From positions 2,760,001 through 2,824,000 of the forward strand of contig NC_014720.1 in NCBI RefSeq assembly GCF_000166775.1: a stretch of 64,000 nucleotides of DNA, written 5' to 3'. Shown here one piece after another: positions 33,891-43,178 of the stretch. Position numbers and translations under genes: made by a program. The notes beneath the pieces were generated by a model, which was not told where the DNA came from, made no database searches, and worked only from the letters and a program-made list of their open reading frames with translations. The stretch's first letter is position 1. Every line of letters starts with the position of its first letter. This stretch comes from Caldicellulosiruptor kronotskyensis 2002 (lineage in GTDB: Bacteria; Bacillota; Thermoanaerobacteria; Caldicellulosiruptorales; Caldicellulosiruptoraceae).

Positions 33891-34057
33891 TTTATGCGAA
33901 GTTTAAAGATCAAATTTATCAGGTGAGATTAAAAATTTATTTCACCATGAATTTTTGCCATAAACAACATAATCTCAAATATTTTATTCTCAGAAAATTA
34001 CTGCACAACTGAGAAAATCACAGTTTTAACTTTAATCAAAAATCAACTTCGCATAAA
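33891..34057. repeat. Inverted 13-bp motif pair in the intergenic region
   Basis: TTTATGCGAAGTT at 33891-33903 and its exact reverse complement AACTTCGCATAAA at 34045-34057 flank 141 bases without a gene, just ahead of the gene at 34143. A third close match (TATGCGAACTT) is at 28369. They could be operator sites of a shared regulator or the ends of a tiny mobile element. Confidence 0.4.
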
Positions 34058-34142
34058 AATTTGTCTTTTCAAAGAGGATAAAACTCAGTTAAAATAACTT
34101 TGTTGCTGCTTGCAGCAAAAAATTTAAAGGGAGATGATAAGC

Positions 34143-34688
34143 ATGCAGCTAAAATCACTTCTTGAAAAGTTCTCCTCAATAAGAGTTCGCCAATACGTTT
34201 TGCAAGAAGAAGGTTTAAACTCCTGGTGGGATTTTAGAATGCCAATTGAAGATTATTACACTACACTGTTTGAGCTTGTCAAATCAATAAAACGCGCAAG
34301 GCTTGTGTTCAAAGCTTTGATGGCATGCAAAAGATACTTTAGAATAATTCCTTCAAAAAAAGGTCTGTGCCTTGTCTACAGATTCTCAATTCTCTCAACA
34401 GCAAAAAATCCAGAACTCCCAGTTGACATAAATCAGCCAACAGAAATAATTGAATATAATGGCATAAAATGGTTTGTCGAAGAATTTGGTTCTCTTATTG
34501 TCATCGGTGAGGTTGACGTAAACAAGGTTAAAAGAATTGTCGAAAAACTTGAAGAAAACTGGAAGAAAAGATATCCAAAGATAAGAGAGAGGGAAATTAA
34601 AAAGTATATTGACAGAATAAAGAATGAAAACATAGAAGAAATGAGTAGAATATGGGATGCTTTTGTGAATGTTGTAAATGAAAACTAA
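34143..34688 (+). CDS. Hypothetical protein, 181 aa
   Basis: The ATG at 34143 lies nine bases after GGGAG, better than the ATG at 34134, which touches it. The protein is soluble and mixed alpha/beta, with a basic middle (IKRARLVFKALMACKRYFRI) and a helical lysine- and glutamate-rich C-terminal third (KLEENWKKRYPKIREREIKK). No motif is recognised. It stands alone, followed by a hairpin terminator, and on its left lies the motif pair at 33891-34057. Function unknown. Confidence 0.75.
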   Translation: MQLKSLLEKFSSIRVRQYVLQEEGLNSWWDFRMPIEDYYTTLFELVKSIKRARLVFKALMACKRYFRIIPSKKGLCLVYRFSILSTAKNPELPVDINQPTEIIEYNGIKWFVEEFGSLIVIGEVDVNKVKRIVEKLEENWKKRYPKIREREIKKYIDRIKNENIEEMSRIWDAFVNVVNEN

Positions 34689-34692
34689 CAAT

Positions 34693-34721
34693 AGGCTGTC
34701 TGCAGTTTTTGCAGGCAGCCT
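34693..34721 (+). terminator. Hairpin terminator
   Basis: AGGCTGTCTGCA (34693-34704) pairs with TGCAGGCAGCCT (34710-34721), with one G-T pair and a 5-base loop, directly after the stop at 34688. It lacks a long T-run after the stem. Confidence 0.55.
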
Positions 34722-34787
34722 GGTAACCATAGGGGAATATTTCACGGCAGATCCATAGTTTTGCATTCAAAAAGCTTTCCATATTGA

Positions 34788-35603
34788 TTATTTCCTTGGT
34801 ATCCATAGGTAGTCAACCGAAGATTTTTTTACAACAGGCTGAGGATAAAGGCACATCAGCTGTTTTATTTCTTTGTCTATACAACAGTTTACCTTTAAAC
34901 CAAGCTCTTTTGCCTTTTCATATGTTATTGGAAAATCATGTGTGTATTTACCCTCAACAAGCTCATTTGCTATTTTTTGAGCAACATCCTCAGAATAGTT
35001 GTCAGACAAAAGTTCCAAAACTATTTCTTTTGTTTGTCTGATAGCTTTTCTTGCAATGTCTGCTAAAATCAATGTTTTGTCGTCAATTTCATTGATAGCT
35101 TTTTGTTTTACAACCTCTAAAATTGATACAGCAGGAAATTCGCCAATCTGTGGGTCAACAGGTCCCAAAATCGCATCCTCTGACATAACTATTTCATCTG
35201 CTGCAAGTGCAATGAGTGTACCGCCTGACATTGCATAGTGCGGAACATGAACAGTAACTTTGCCTTTGTGACGTTTTATAGCTCTTGCAATCTGTGTTGC
35301 AGCTAAAACAAGACCGCCCGGAGTGTGAAGAATTATGTCAAGTGGTATTGACGGGTCTGTCATGTTTATTGCTCTTATTACTTCTTCCGAATCGTTTATA
35401 TCGATATATTTGTAAATTGGAAAACCCAAAAAACTCATAGTTTCTTGCCTGTGAACAAGTAGTATCACCCTTGAACCTCTTTTTTTCTCTATTTTAGCAA
35501 TTAGCTTTTGCCTTGCAGACTCAAGCATCCTTTGTTTCATAACAGGCTGAAGAGAACTTGCTATTATGAAAAATACAAGCAAATCCCAAAAACTCATAAC
35601 CAA
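34788..35603 (-). CDS. SDH-type membrane serine protease (ClpP-class)
   Basis: An N-terminal membrane segment (FWDLLVFFIIASSL) is followed by a ClpP/SppA-like fold: LDIILHTPGGLVLAATQIA (oxyanion region), then HYAMSGGTLIALAADEIVM with the nucleophile Ser in MSGG, and ILGPVDPQIG. These are marks of the serine dehydrogenase proteinase family (271 residues is the usual size). It probably cleaves membrane-associated proteins. It is followed by no operon partner; the rhomboid protease gene lies 20 bases upstream on the same strand, so two membrane proteases are likely transcribed together. Confidence 0.88.
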   Translation of the reverse strand: MVMSFWDLLVFFIIASSLQPVMKQRMLESARQKLIAKIEKKRGSRVILLVHRQETMSFLGFPIYKYIDINDSEEVIRAINMTDPSIPLDIILHTPGGLVLAATQIARAIKRHKGKVTVHVPHYAMSGGTLIALAADEIVMSEDAILGPVDPQIGEFPAVSILEVVKQKAINEIDDKTLILADIARKAIRQTKEIVLELLSDNYSEDVAQKIANELVEGKYTHDFPITYEKAKELGLKVNCCIDKEIKQLMCLYPQPVVKKSSVDYLWIPRK

Positions 35604-35623
35604 ACACTTCCTTTGCCAGAAAT

Positions 35624-36352
35624 TTAATAATACCTGTAGTAAAAAATTTCATCATCAAAGAAATTATTGTATCTTCGATATTTCTTTTTAAAAAAATTAA
35701 TTGCCAACATACCAAATAAAAAACCGCCTATATGAGCCCACCAAGCTATTCCGCTTCCAAATACAGGTCCAAAAAGTTCTAAAATTCCAGACGATACCTG
35801 CGATAAAAACCACAAACCAAGATAAAATACAGCCGGGATGTTTACAAAAAGTGGAATAAACCCAATCGGTATAAGTGTAACAATGCTTGAAAGAGGAAAC
35901 ATTAGAAAGTATGCACCCATCACACCAGCGATTGCACCAGATGCTCCAACAACCGCAACAAGAGAGTTTGCATTGAAAAACCAGTGGGTATAAGCTGCAG
36001 AAAATCCGCTCAGAAGATAGAATATTAAAAACCTAAAATGTCCTACTCTGTCTTCAACATTGTCGCCAAAAAGCCAGAGCGACCACATATTGGATATAAG
36101 GTGCATCCAGCTTCCGTGCATAAACATTGAACATATTATTGGCCATATAGAATAGCTAATTCCTGTTATAAGTCCATAAGATAAAGCCCTTGAAAACTTT
36201 TCCGGAATAAATCCGTACCTGTAAACAAATTCCTGTGCTGCCTCAGGTGGAAGTGATACTTGAAATAAAAAAACAAGCACATTTGCAATTATTATAAACC
36301 ATGTCATAAAAGGCTTTTCCCTGCTTGGAATAGTATCTTTTAGTGGAATCAC
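35624..36352 (-). CDS. Rhomboid family intramembrane protease
   Basis: This 242-residue protein has six hydrophobic segments and the rhomboid signatures: HGSWMHLISNMWSLWLFGDN, the catalytic Ser in VVGASGAIAGVMGAYF and the catalytic His in AWWAHIGGFLFGML. It opens KDTIPSREKPF, as many Firmicute rhomboids do. The start is GTG after AAGGGGAAAGAAG. It cuts transmembrane helices of unknown substrates. The SDH-type protease follows after 20 bases. Confidence 0.92.
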   Translation of the reverse strand: MIPLKDTIPSREKPFMTWFIIIANVLVFLFQVSLPPEAAQEFVYRYGFIPEKFSRALSYGLITGISYSIWPIICSMFMHGSWMHLISNMWSLWLFGDNVEDRVGHFRFLIFYLLSGFSAAYTHWFFNANSLVAVVGASGAIAGVMGAYFLMFPLSSIVTLIPIGFIPLFVNIPAVFYLGLWFLSQVSSGILELFGPVFGSGIAWWAHIGGFLFGMLAINFFKKKYRRYNNFFDDEIFYYRYY

Positions 36353-36910
36353 TTTCTTCTTTCCCCTTCTTTTAAAACTTATATTTATAAAATATCCTTT
36401 TTTTGAACAGTCACATCAAAAAGCAATCCATTCCTTTCTTGCACAAAAGTTTAAAATACAATAATGCGCCTTTTTCCTATTTTATTTTGATATTATTTTG
36501 ATATTACTTTTATTAAATAGTATAACACTGTTTACAATGAAGGAAAATATAATTTTTTTGCCCACTTTTTCTACAAAAATTTTATTTTACTTCTTGTATT
36601 ATTCTCTTTTGTTAAAACTTATCTATTTTGAGTTCTCTTAATGATTTTTTGAATAAAATGTATCCTCAGTTTTTTATAACTGCATCATATACATTATCTT
36701 AAGATTCAATATTAACAGCTTTTGTATTATCAGTAGTCATTCTTTCAATAATTGGTAGCATATTGAAGCTATTCTGAGTTACTGCGCTTAAAAGTATATA
36801 TAAATGAGAAGTTCTAACAACATACTTCAAATTTTAATTGTCACTTTTATTTTAATTTTTTATTTTTTGATAGTTTGAAAATTATCCTAAATTGACAAAG
36901 TTATAACATA
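36353..36910. other. Intergenic, no gene seen
   Basis: About 560 AT-rich bases lie between the rhomboid promoter side and the end of the restriction gene. Only short frames with stops are present, and no repeats or hairpins of note. Confidence 0.4.
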
Positions 36911-37498
36911 TCAAACAACTTTTTTGATAAAATCAACAAGATATTTTCTCCCTACTTTAAAAAATTCTTCCTCATAGTTGTAGGCTATATCTTTTTCTTC
37001 CTCTTCCTTAACAACAAATACACCGTCCATTTCAGCAGTTAATATACTTCTCCATTTATTTCTTTTTTCAGGATTATTGGGTTTAAATAACTCTTCGTCA
37101 TTATCTGGAGTAACCAGGATATACTTAAAAGCTTTTTTGCTTTCATTTTTCTTTACCATCCAATATGCTGTCTCACCACCTCTTTCGCGAAAAGATTTCT
37201 TCACTGAAATTACACAAACTATGGCGTTTTTTCTCTTGCTATATACTATGAGATCACTATCCAAGAAATAGCTGCCTGTTATACCATTTGAATTGTATTC
37301 AATTTTCAACGGTTCAATATCTATTGGGAAGTCTTCTTCTTTTTTATATTTTTCGCCTTTTGGTCCTCTAACAATCAAGGCATTCTTTCTGATATAATTA
37401 TCACTTTCAAGAATTTGCTTTACAAAATCTTCATACTTTTCACCCTCTTTGCTCACATAGGACTGTCTTCTTTTTATATTCTCATCCTTTTCGTACAT
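36911..37498 (-). CDS. Type II restriction endonuclease, BsaWI-like
   Basis: The 195-residue protein has a PD-(D/E)XK-type core: FLDSDLIVYS, then VCVISVKKSFRERGGETAYW. The S-V-K-x-S-x-R-E-R block with a downstream Glu is what CCGG-cutting enzymes of the Cfr10I/BsaWI kind show, so a site such as WCCGGW is possible but is inference. It lies back to back with a methyltransferase gene 104 bases away (from its GTG), as expected for a type II pair. AGAAGGAGGAACAGG precedes the ATG. Confidence 0.75.
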   Translation of the reverse strand: MYEKDENIKRRQSYVSKEGEKYEDFVKQILESDNYIRKNALIVRGPKGEKYKKEEDFPIDIEPLKIEYNSNGITGSYFLDSDLIVYSKRKNAIVCVISVKKSFRERGGETAYWMVKKNESKKAFKYILVTPDNDEELFKPNNPEKRNKWRSILTAEMDGVFVVKEEEEKDIAYNYEEEFFKVGRKYLVDFIKKVV

Positions 37499-37534
37499 TT
37501 CCTGTTCCTCCTTCTGTTTTTGCTATTAACATGG

Positions 37535-37577
37535 TATAATAAAATTTGCACCAAATCATTGCCATATTTTTTATGGC
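37535..37577 (+). promoter_or_regulatory. Promoter and candidate operator of the methyltransferase gene
   Basis: TATAAT at 37535-37540 places transcription start near 37547. A perfect inverted repeat GCCATA-N5-TATGGC (37561-37577) lies just behind it and before the AGGAGG ribosome site. This is a good place for repression by the ribbon-helix-helix segment of the methyltransferase itself. Confidence 0.5.
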
Positions 37578-37602
37578 TATAAAAAATAGGAGGAAGATTA
37601 CG

Positions 37603-38574
37603 GTGAAATATTTAAAGAAAGAAAATGCTTTAGAAAAAAGAATTAGACTGGATGAAAAAATAATACGTGCAATAGAAAATTTAGCCTTAAAAAAAGGTGA
37701 GAGTTTTAGTCTTATTGTGAACAAAATCTTAGAAGAGTATTTGAAAAATAATGAAATTTTCCCGTCTCTTAATGAATTTTATGCTGAAGAACCTAATTTA
37801 AAATTTGACTTTGAAAATAAAATCAAGATATTTGAAAATGATTTTTTAACTGTAGATTTAAGCCCATGGAGAGGAAAAATCAACTTAATTGTAACTTCAC
37901 CACCTTATAATGTAGGAATTGATTATAACAGCCATGATGATTCAAGCAGTTATGAAGATTATCTTGAGTTTAGTAGGAAATGGCTTACTAAAGCTTATGA
38001 TTTACTTGCAGATGATGGAAGAATGTGCTTGAACATTCCTCTTGACAAAAACAAAAATGGGTTAAGAAGTGTGTATGCTGACATAGTTACAATTGCAAAA
38101 GAAGTAGGATTTAAATACCAAAGTACTATTATCTGGAATGAACAAAATATTTCCCGACGAACAGCTTGGGGTTCGTGGTTATCAGCTTCTGCACCTTATG
38201 TAATTGCTCCAGTAGAGACTATTGTACTTTTATACAAGCATCAATGGAAGAGAAAGAGTAAAGGTACATCTACAATTGAAAAGGAACAATTCATAGAATG
38301 GACAAATGGGGTATGGACTTTTAATGGAGAGAATAGAAAGAAGATTGGACATCCTGCACCTTTCCCTGTTGAGTTGCCAAGAAGATGCATAAAACTTTTC
38401 AGTTTTGAAGAAGATACAGTGCTTGACCCATTTTTAGGAAGTGGTTCTACTCTGATTGCTGCTCTTGAAGAAGGAAGGCAGGGAATAGGTGTTGAGATAG
38501 ATTCTTCTTATGTAGAGTTAGCTATTAAAAGGATAATGGAAAACTTTAAAAAACAAATAGAATTTCAAATTTAG
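37603..38574 (+). CDS. DNA methyltransferase (SPPY type) with N-terminal ribbon-helix-helix segment
   Basis: Motif IV is TSPPYNVGIDY and motif I DPFLGSGSTLIAALEE. This order (IV before I) is the beta class, and SPPY points to N4-cytosine methylation, although adenine enzymes can also carry it. The first 50 residues (EKRIRLDEKIIRAIENLALK, then SLIVNKILEEYL) match a ribbon-helix-helix DNA-binding fold. GTG 37603 after AGGAGG is chosen; an earlier ATG has no ribosome site. It should protect DNA from the divergent restriction enzyme and may control its own expression. Confidence 0.88.
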   Translation: MKYLKKENALEKRIRLDEKIIRAIENLALKKGESFSLIVNKILEEYLKNNEIFPSLNEFYAEEPNLKFDFENKIKIFENDFLTVDLSPWRGKINLIVTSPPYNVGIDYNSHDDSSSYEDYLEFSRKWLTKAYDLLADDGRMCLNIPLDKNKNGLRSVYADIVTIAKEVGFKYQSTIIWNEQNISRRTAWGSWLSASAPYVIAPVETIVLLYKHQWKRKSKGTSTIEKEQFIEWTNGVWTFNGENRKKIGHPAPFPVELPRRCIKLFSFEEDTVLDPFLGSGSTLIAALEEGRQGIGVEIDSSYVELAIKRIMENFKKQIEFQI

Positions 38575-39055
38575 AACTAATTACATAACGCACTGATGGG
38601 TAAATTTACAAATATACTTAATTAACATTGAAAACTCAAAAACAACGATGAAGACAAAAACAAAAATAGAAAGAACCAGGAAACTTTTGGCTGTTCTCAC
38701 AAAAGAAAGGTGTGAAGCATACAGATGAAACGTGGTCACCATTTAAAGATCTCACACCGTATACTCTACACTTTTAAAATTAATTCACAAAGAAGAATCA
38801 AATCTCATAGAAGTTTTATATAAGGAGTTGGAACAATGAATGAAACTTATGATTAAACTAAAAAATTGAAGTTCATGATAAATTATGAAAATCAAGATGT
38901 TAATTAATTTGTGATTAAGGTAATTAAAACAGTGAGAATATTTTTATTTTATTATAAAAATGATATAATTTTTTTGTTATATTTGATTTGTTTAATAAGT
39001 TTAATAATTGAAATCGTTTTCCTATTCCAAATATTTAAAGCCAGGGTGATTAAGT
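38575..39055. other. Intergenic with an unassignable remnant
   Basis: Mostly non-coding. A plus-strand stretch ending at a TGA at 38837-38839 reads LLKLIHKEESNLIEVLYKEL and may be a gene relic. A TATAAT box at 38964-38969 may serve the xylan cluster that begins at 39056. Nothing else was recognised. Confidence 0.35.
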
Positions 39056-40942
39056 ATGTCAATAAAGCTTCCCTATTTGATTAGCGATAGTATGGTTCTT
39101 CAAAGAAACAAACAAATAAACATCTGGGGCTGGGCTGAAGCGGGCAAGATGGTAACAGTAAATTTCCTGGGAAAGTCATACACGGCAGTAGCAGACCATT
39201 TAGGAAAATGGAAAGTTATCTTGCCACCAATGAATGCCGGCGGTCCGTATACTATGGAAATAAAATGTCAGCATGATACTGTTCAAATCAAAGATATTCT
39301 TATTGGTGATGTATGGGTATGTTCTGGACAGTCAAACATGGTTTTGCCGATGGAGAGAGTCATCGATTTGTACCCCAAAGAGCTTGATGACTGCAATATT
39401 CCGTTTATCAGACAGTTTACAGTCCCTGAAAAATACAATTTTAAAGGTCCTCAGGAAGAGTTAGAAGGTGGTTTTTGGGATGTTCTCAGCAAAGAAACAC
39501 TTCTTAAGTTTTCTGCTGTAGGATACTTTTTTGCAAAAGCGCTCTATAAAAAATACAATATACCAATTGGATTGATTAAATCATGTGTTGGTGGAACACC
39601 AATTGAGGCGTGGATGAGCAGTGATATAGTATACAAATTTCTTGAAAATCCCGATGAACTTGAAAAACTCAAAGATGACAGTTATATAGAAGCTGTATCT
39701 AAAGAAGAGGAAGCTAAAATAAGAGCTTGGTTTGATTATTTAAACGCAAACGATGCTGGTCTTAATAGCAATCCTCCATTTTTTGATGAAAATTCTTCTA
39801 CATCTGACTGGAAAGCTATAACCATACCAGCTACATGGAAAGAGATGGGGCTTGATTCAACAATAGGTGTTGTATGGTTCAAAAAAGAAATAAAAATACC
39901 TTCTTGCATGGTTGGAAAACCAGCAAAATTATATCTTGGGACAATAGTTGACAGCGATTTTACATATGTCAACGGAAAACTTGTTGGTTCAACTTCATAC
40001 CGGTATCCGCCAAGAAAATATAATATACCCCCCGGACTTTTAAAAGAAGGAAAAAACACAATTGTTGTAAGAGTAATAAGCAATGATGGAAATGGAGAGT
40101 TTATAAAAGGAAAAGAATATAAAATATTTACAGAAGATTGCAAGATAGACCTCAAAGGTCAGTGGCTGTGCAAGGTGGGTGTTAAAAGCCCAGAACCTTC
40201 GCCGCAACAAACTTTTTGGCAGTACAAACCTACAGGTCTTTTTAATGGAATGATTGCACCACTATTAAATTACAGTATAAAAGGTATAATATGGTATCAA
40301 GGTGAATCCAATACAGACAGGCCTGAGGGTTACTGCAAAAAACTGTGTGATCTTGTTGAAGATTGGAGAAAGAAATGGGGTGATAGCAGTCTGCCTTTTT
40401 TATACGTCCAGCTTGCGAACTTTATGGAACCAAAACCGCAGCCATGTGATAGCAACTGGGCAAGGTTGAGGGAAGAACAAAGAAGAGCACTTTTGTATCT
40501 TGACAATGTGGGAATGGCAGTTGCAATTGACCTTGGTGAGTGGAACGACCTTCATCCATCGAACAAAAAAGATGTGGGTGAAAGACTTGCTTTACTTGCG
40601 CAAAAAGTTGCATACGGTGAAAAGGATTTGGTTGCATCCGGGCCTTTATACAAGTCTATGAAAATTGAAGGAAATAAAATTATTTTGGAATTTTCAGAAG
40701 TCGGAAGTGGACTTATTGCAAAAGGTGATAGTATACTTAAACATTTTGCAATTGCTGAAAAAGATAAAAGATTTATTTGGGCAAATGCTGTTATTGAAGG
40801 TAACAAAGTTATTGTTTGGAACGATAGTATTAAAAATCCTGTTTACGTGCGATACGCTTGGGCTGACAATCCAGAAGGCGCAAATCTTTATAACAAAGAA
40901 GGATTGCCTGCATCACCTTTTACAACCGAAGATGAGATTTAA
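39056..40942 (+). CDS. SASA-type carbohydrate esterase (sialate O-acetylesterase-like)
   Basis: The 628-residue protein has DVWVCSGQSNMVLPM (Ser nucleophile block), IKSCVGGTPIEAWMS and GIIWYQGESNTDRP, and later the DLHPSNKKDVGERLAL block with the catalytic Asp-x-x-His. These are all marks of SASA esterases. A jelly-roll-like insert (residues about 250-350) is common in them. There is no signal peptide, so it acts inside the cell, presumably taking acetyl groups from imported xylo-oligosaccharides. It heads an operon with a deacetylase and a GH10 enzyme, spaced 28-30 bases apart. Confidence 0.92.
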   Translation: MSIKLPYLISDSMVLQRNKQINIWGWAEAGKMVTVNFLGKSYTAVADHLGKWKVILPPMNAGGPYTMEIKCQHDTVQIKDILIGDVWVCSGQSNMVLPMERVIDLYPKELDDCNIPFIRQFTVPEKYNFKGPQEELEGGFWDVLSKETLLKFSAVGYFFAKALYKKYNIPIGLIKSCVGGTPIEAWMSSDIVYKFLENPDELEKLKDDSYIEAVSKEEEAKIRAWFDYLNANDAGLNSNPPFFDENSSTSDWKAITIPATWKEMGLDSTIGVVWFKKEIKIPSCMVGKPAKLYLGTIVDSDFTYVNGKLVGSTSYRYPPRKYNIPPGLLKEGKNTIVVRVISNDGNGEFIKGKEYKIFTEDCKIDLKGQWLCKVGVKSPEPSPQQTFWQYKPTGLFNGMIAPLLNYSIKGIIWYQGESNTDRPEGYCKKLCDLVEDWRKKWGDSSLPFLYVQLANFMEPKPQPCDSNWARLREEQRRALLYLDNVGMAVAIDLGEWNDLHPSNKKDVGERLALLAQKVAYGEKDLVASGPLYKSMKIEGNKIILEFSEVGSGLIAKGDSILKHFAIAEKDKRFIWANAVIEGNKVIVWNDSIKNPVYVRYAWADNPEGANLYNKEGLPASPFTTEDEI

Positions 40943-40969
40943 AAATCTTGTTAAATGGGGTGATTATAG

Positions 40970-41767
40970 ATGAAAGTAAGCTATCTGTTTCCTAATGGCA
41001 GGTCCAAGGCTCTTACAGTAAGCTATGATGACGGACAGGTATATGACAGAAAACTTGTCAGCATATTTAACGAATATGGGATTAAAGGAACCTTCTTTTT
41101 AAACTCTGAAACTCTTGGCAAAGACATCTTTATCCAACCTGATGAAGTTGCAACTCTTTACAAAGGGCATGAAGTTGGCATACATGCGAAAACCCACCCT
41201 TTTTTAGATTCTATTCCCCTTGAAGGTATAATCGAAGAGATTATTGAAGACAGGAAATACTTAGAGACTCTGGTTGGATATCCTGTCAAAGGAATGTCAT
41301 ACCCATATGGCGTTTACAATGAAGATGTGGTAAAAATTTTGCCATCACTCGGCATTGAGTATTCAAGAACAGTAAATTCTACTTATAACTTTAACATGCC
41401 AGCAAACTTTATTGTTTGGAATCCAACCTGCCATCACAAACAAAATCTGCTTGAAATTACAAAGAGATTTTTGGAAATAGAATACAAAAATCAACTTCAG
41501 CTTTTGTATGTGTGGGGACACAGTTTTGAATTTGAACGGGAAAACAACTGGGATTTAATTAAAGAGTTTTGCAAGATGGTTGCAAAATCAAGTTCTGTCT
41601 GGTTTGCAACAAATATAGAAATTGTAAGATACATCAAGGCACTGAAGATGCTTGAGTTTTCTGTAGAAAAAAATGTTGTTTATAATCCTTCAGCTATTTC
41701 AGTATGGCTTTTGGTTAATGGCAATGTTGTTGAGGTAAGCGGTGGTCAGATTGTAGTTCTTAAATAA
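40970..41767 (+). CDS. Polysaccharide deacetylase (NodB fold)
   Basis: SYDDGQVYDRKLVSIFNEYG starts the NodB domain (metal-binding Asp-Asp) and KGTFFLNSETLG follows. EVGIHAKTHPFLDSI gives the H-x3-H metal site, and GMSYPYGVYNEDVVKIL the later motif. At 265 residues without a signal peptide it is a cytoplasmic carbohydrate esterase (CE4-like). In this operon it should remove acetyl groups from xylan fragments together with the SASA esterase. Confidence 0.88.
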   Translation: MKVSYLFPNGRSKALTVSYDDGQVYDRKLVSIFNEYGIKGTFFLNSETLGKDIFIQPDEVATLYKGHEVGIHAKTHPFLDSIPLEGIIEEIIEDRKYLETLVGYPVKGMSYPYGVYNEDVVKILPSLGIEYSRTVNSTYNFNMPANFIVWNPTCHHKQNLLEITKRFLEIEYKNQLQLLYVWGHSFEFERENNWDLIKEFCKMVAKSSSVWFATNIEIVRYIKALKMLEFSVEKNVVYNPSAISVWLLVNGNVVEVSGGQIVVLK

Positions 41768-41796
41768 TTTAAAAAATTTTTTGGGAGGTTTTTGTT

Positions 41797-43023
41797 TTGG
41801 ATAGATACAATCATCGAAAAAGCCAGATGTTATTGAAAATTACCACAGCTGATGGTAAACCCTTGAAAAATGCTGAAATTGCAGTTCGTCAAATCAAACA
41901 CAAGTTTTTATTTGGATGTGCAGAATTTTCAGTTGTCCCTTTTGTAAACGGTGAGTTTTCTGGTGACTTTAAAGAAAAAGCTGAAATGGCTTTTGAAAAA
42001 TTTGTTGAACTTTTTAATTTCGCAACCCTTCCTTTTTACTGGGGCAGATTCGAACCTGTTAGAGGAAAGCCAGATACTCAGCGACTTAAAAACGCTGCTC
42101 AATGGCTTAAAAATGCCGGATTTGTTCTCAAAGGTCATCCACTTTGCTGGCACACAGTCACTGCTGACTGGCTTTTGGAACTTACTAACGACCAGATTTT
42201 AGAAGCACAACTTATGCGTATAAAACGCGAGGTAAGCGATTTTGCCGGTCTTATCGATATGTGGGATGTAATAAACGAGGTTGTAATAATGCCAAACTTT
42301 AACAAATATGACAATGGAATTACTAGAATTTGCAAACAATTTGGCAGGATGGGTCTTGTTAAAATGGTGTTTGACGCAGCAAGAGAAGCAAATCCAAAAG
42401 CTACTTTGCTAATCAACGACTATATTGTATCAGATGCATATGAAATTTTAATTGAGGCGTTGCTTGACAAAGGCGTGAAGATTGATGCAATAGGAATACA
42501 GTCACATATGCACCAGGGTTTCTGGGGAGTTGAGAAGACTCAAGAGGTGCTTGAAAGATTTTCACGTTTTGGTTTGCCACTTCACTTTACAGAAGTCACA
42601 TTAATTTCAGGAAAGCTTATGCCTCCATATATAAAAGACCTCAACGACTATAAACCTGAAAGTTGGCCATCAACCATAGAGTGCGAAGAAAGACAGGCAA
42701 TGGAAGCAACGCTGTTTTACAAAATACTCTTTTCACATCCGCTTGTTGAAGCAATTACCTGGTGGAATTTCATTGATACTTTTGCTTGGCTTGGCGCACC
42801 AGCAGGCTTTATTACAAAAGACGGAAGGATAAAACCAATCTATGATGCTCTTTATAATCTCATTAAAAATGATTGGTGGACAGGCACACAAACCCTTGTC
42901 ACAGACCACGATGGTTTTGTGAGAGTATCAGGTTTTATGGGCGAATATGAAGTATCTTTCAAAGATAAAAAATCAAAATTTACTCTTGACAGGAAATATG
43001 AAGTTGCTCAGATAATTCTATAA
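41797..43023 (+). CDS. GH10 endo-1,4-beta-xylanase, intracellular
   Basis: The catalytic acid/base lies in MWDVINEVV (Glu161) and the nucleophile in LHFTEVTLI (Glu266), with GHPLCWHT and ITWWNF around the active site. This is the complete set for glycoside hydrolase family 10 in 408 residues. About 40 N-terminal residues form a beta-rich extension, and there is no signal peptide or carbohydrate-binding module. It thus cuts xylo-oligosaccharides taken up by the cell. It starts with TTG, eight bases after GGGAGG, and ends with a strong terminator. Confidence 0.93.
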   Translation: MDRYNHRKSQMLLKITTADGKPLKNAEIAVRQIKHKFLFGCAEFSVVPFVNGEFSGDFKEKAEMAFEKFVELFNFATLPFYWGRFEPVRGKPDTQRLKNAAQWLKNAGFVLKGHPLCWHTVTADWLLELTNDQILEAQLMRIKREVSDFAGLIDMWDVINEVVIMPNFNKYDNGITRICKQFGRMGLVKMVFDAAREANPKATLLINDYIVSDAYEILIEALLDKGVKIDAIGIQSHMHQGFWGVEKTQEVLERFSRFGLPLHFTEVTLISGKLMPPYIKDLNDYKPESWPSTIECEERQAMEATLFYKILFSHPLVEAITWWNFIDTFAWLGAPAGFITKDGRIKPIYDALYNLIKNDWWTGTQTLVTDHDGFVRVSGFMGEYEVSFKDKKSKFTLDRKYEVAQIIL

Positions 43024-43044
43024 TCGAAAATTATTCTTGATATT

Positions 43045-43079
43045 AGGGGCTTAAGTAAAATTCTTTTGCTTAAGCCCCT
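43045..43079 (+). terminator. Rho-independent terminator of the xylan operon
   Basis: AGGGGCTTAAG (43045-43055) pairs with CTTAAGCCCCT (43069-43079) and is followed by TTTCTTATTT, 22 bases after the xylanase stop. Confidence 0.85.
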
Positions 43080-43100
43080 TTCTTATTTGAACAATTATTC

Positions 43101-43162
43101 TTGACAAGCTTATTTTTTGCTGTTATATTTTTAGTAAACCATTTTAAATTATTGGTTTACAT
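43101..43162 (+). promoter_or_regulatory. bioY promoter with BirA-type operator
   Basis: TTGACA (43101-43106), 17 bases and TATATT (43124-43129) form the promoter. TAGTAAACC (43132-43140) and GGTTTACAT (43154-43162), separated by 13 bases, form an inverted repeat over the start of transcription. It agrees with the known BirA box (GTTAACC/GGTTAAC type) of biotin genes in Firmicutes. Repression when biotin is plentiful is inferred. Confidence 0.75.
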
Positions 43163-43178
43163 TAAGGAGGTAAAAAAC

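Noticed and set aside
43101-43178. N-terminal extension of BioY from 43101
   Set aside because: The promoter and BirA-type operator occupy this stretch, and AAGGAGG stands before the ATG at 43179.
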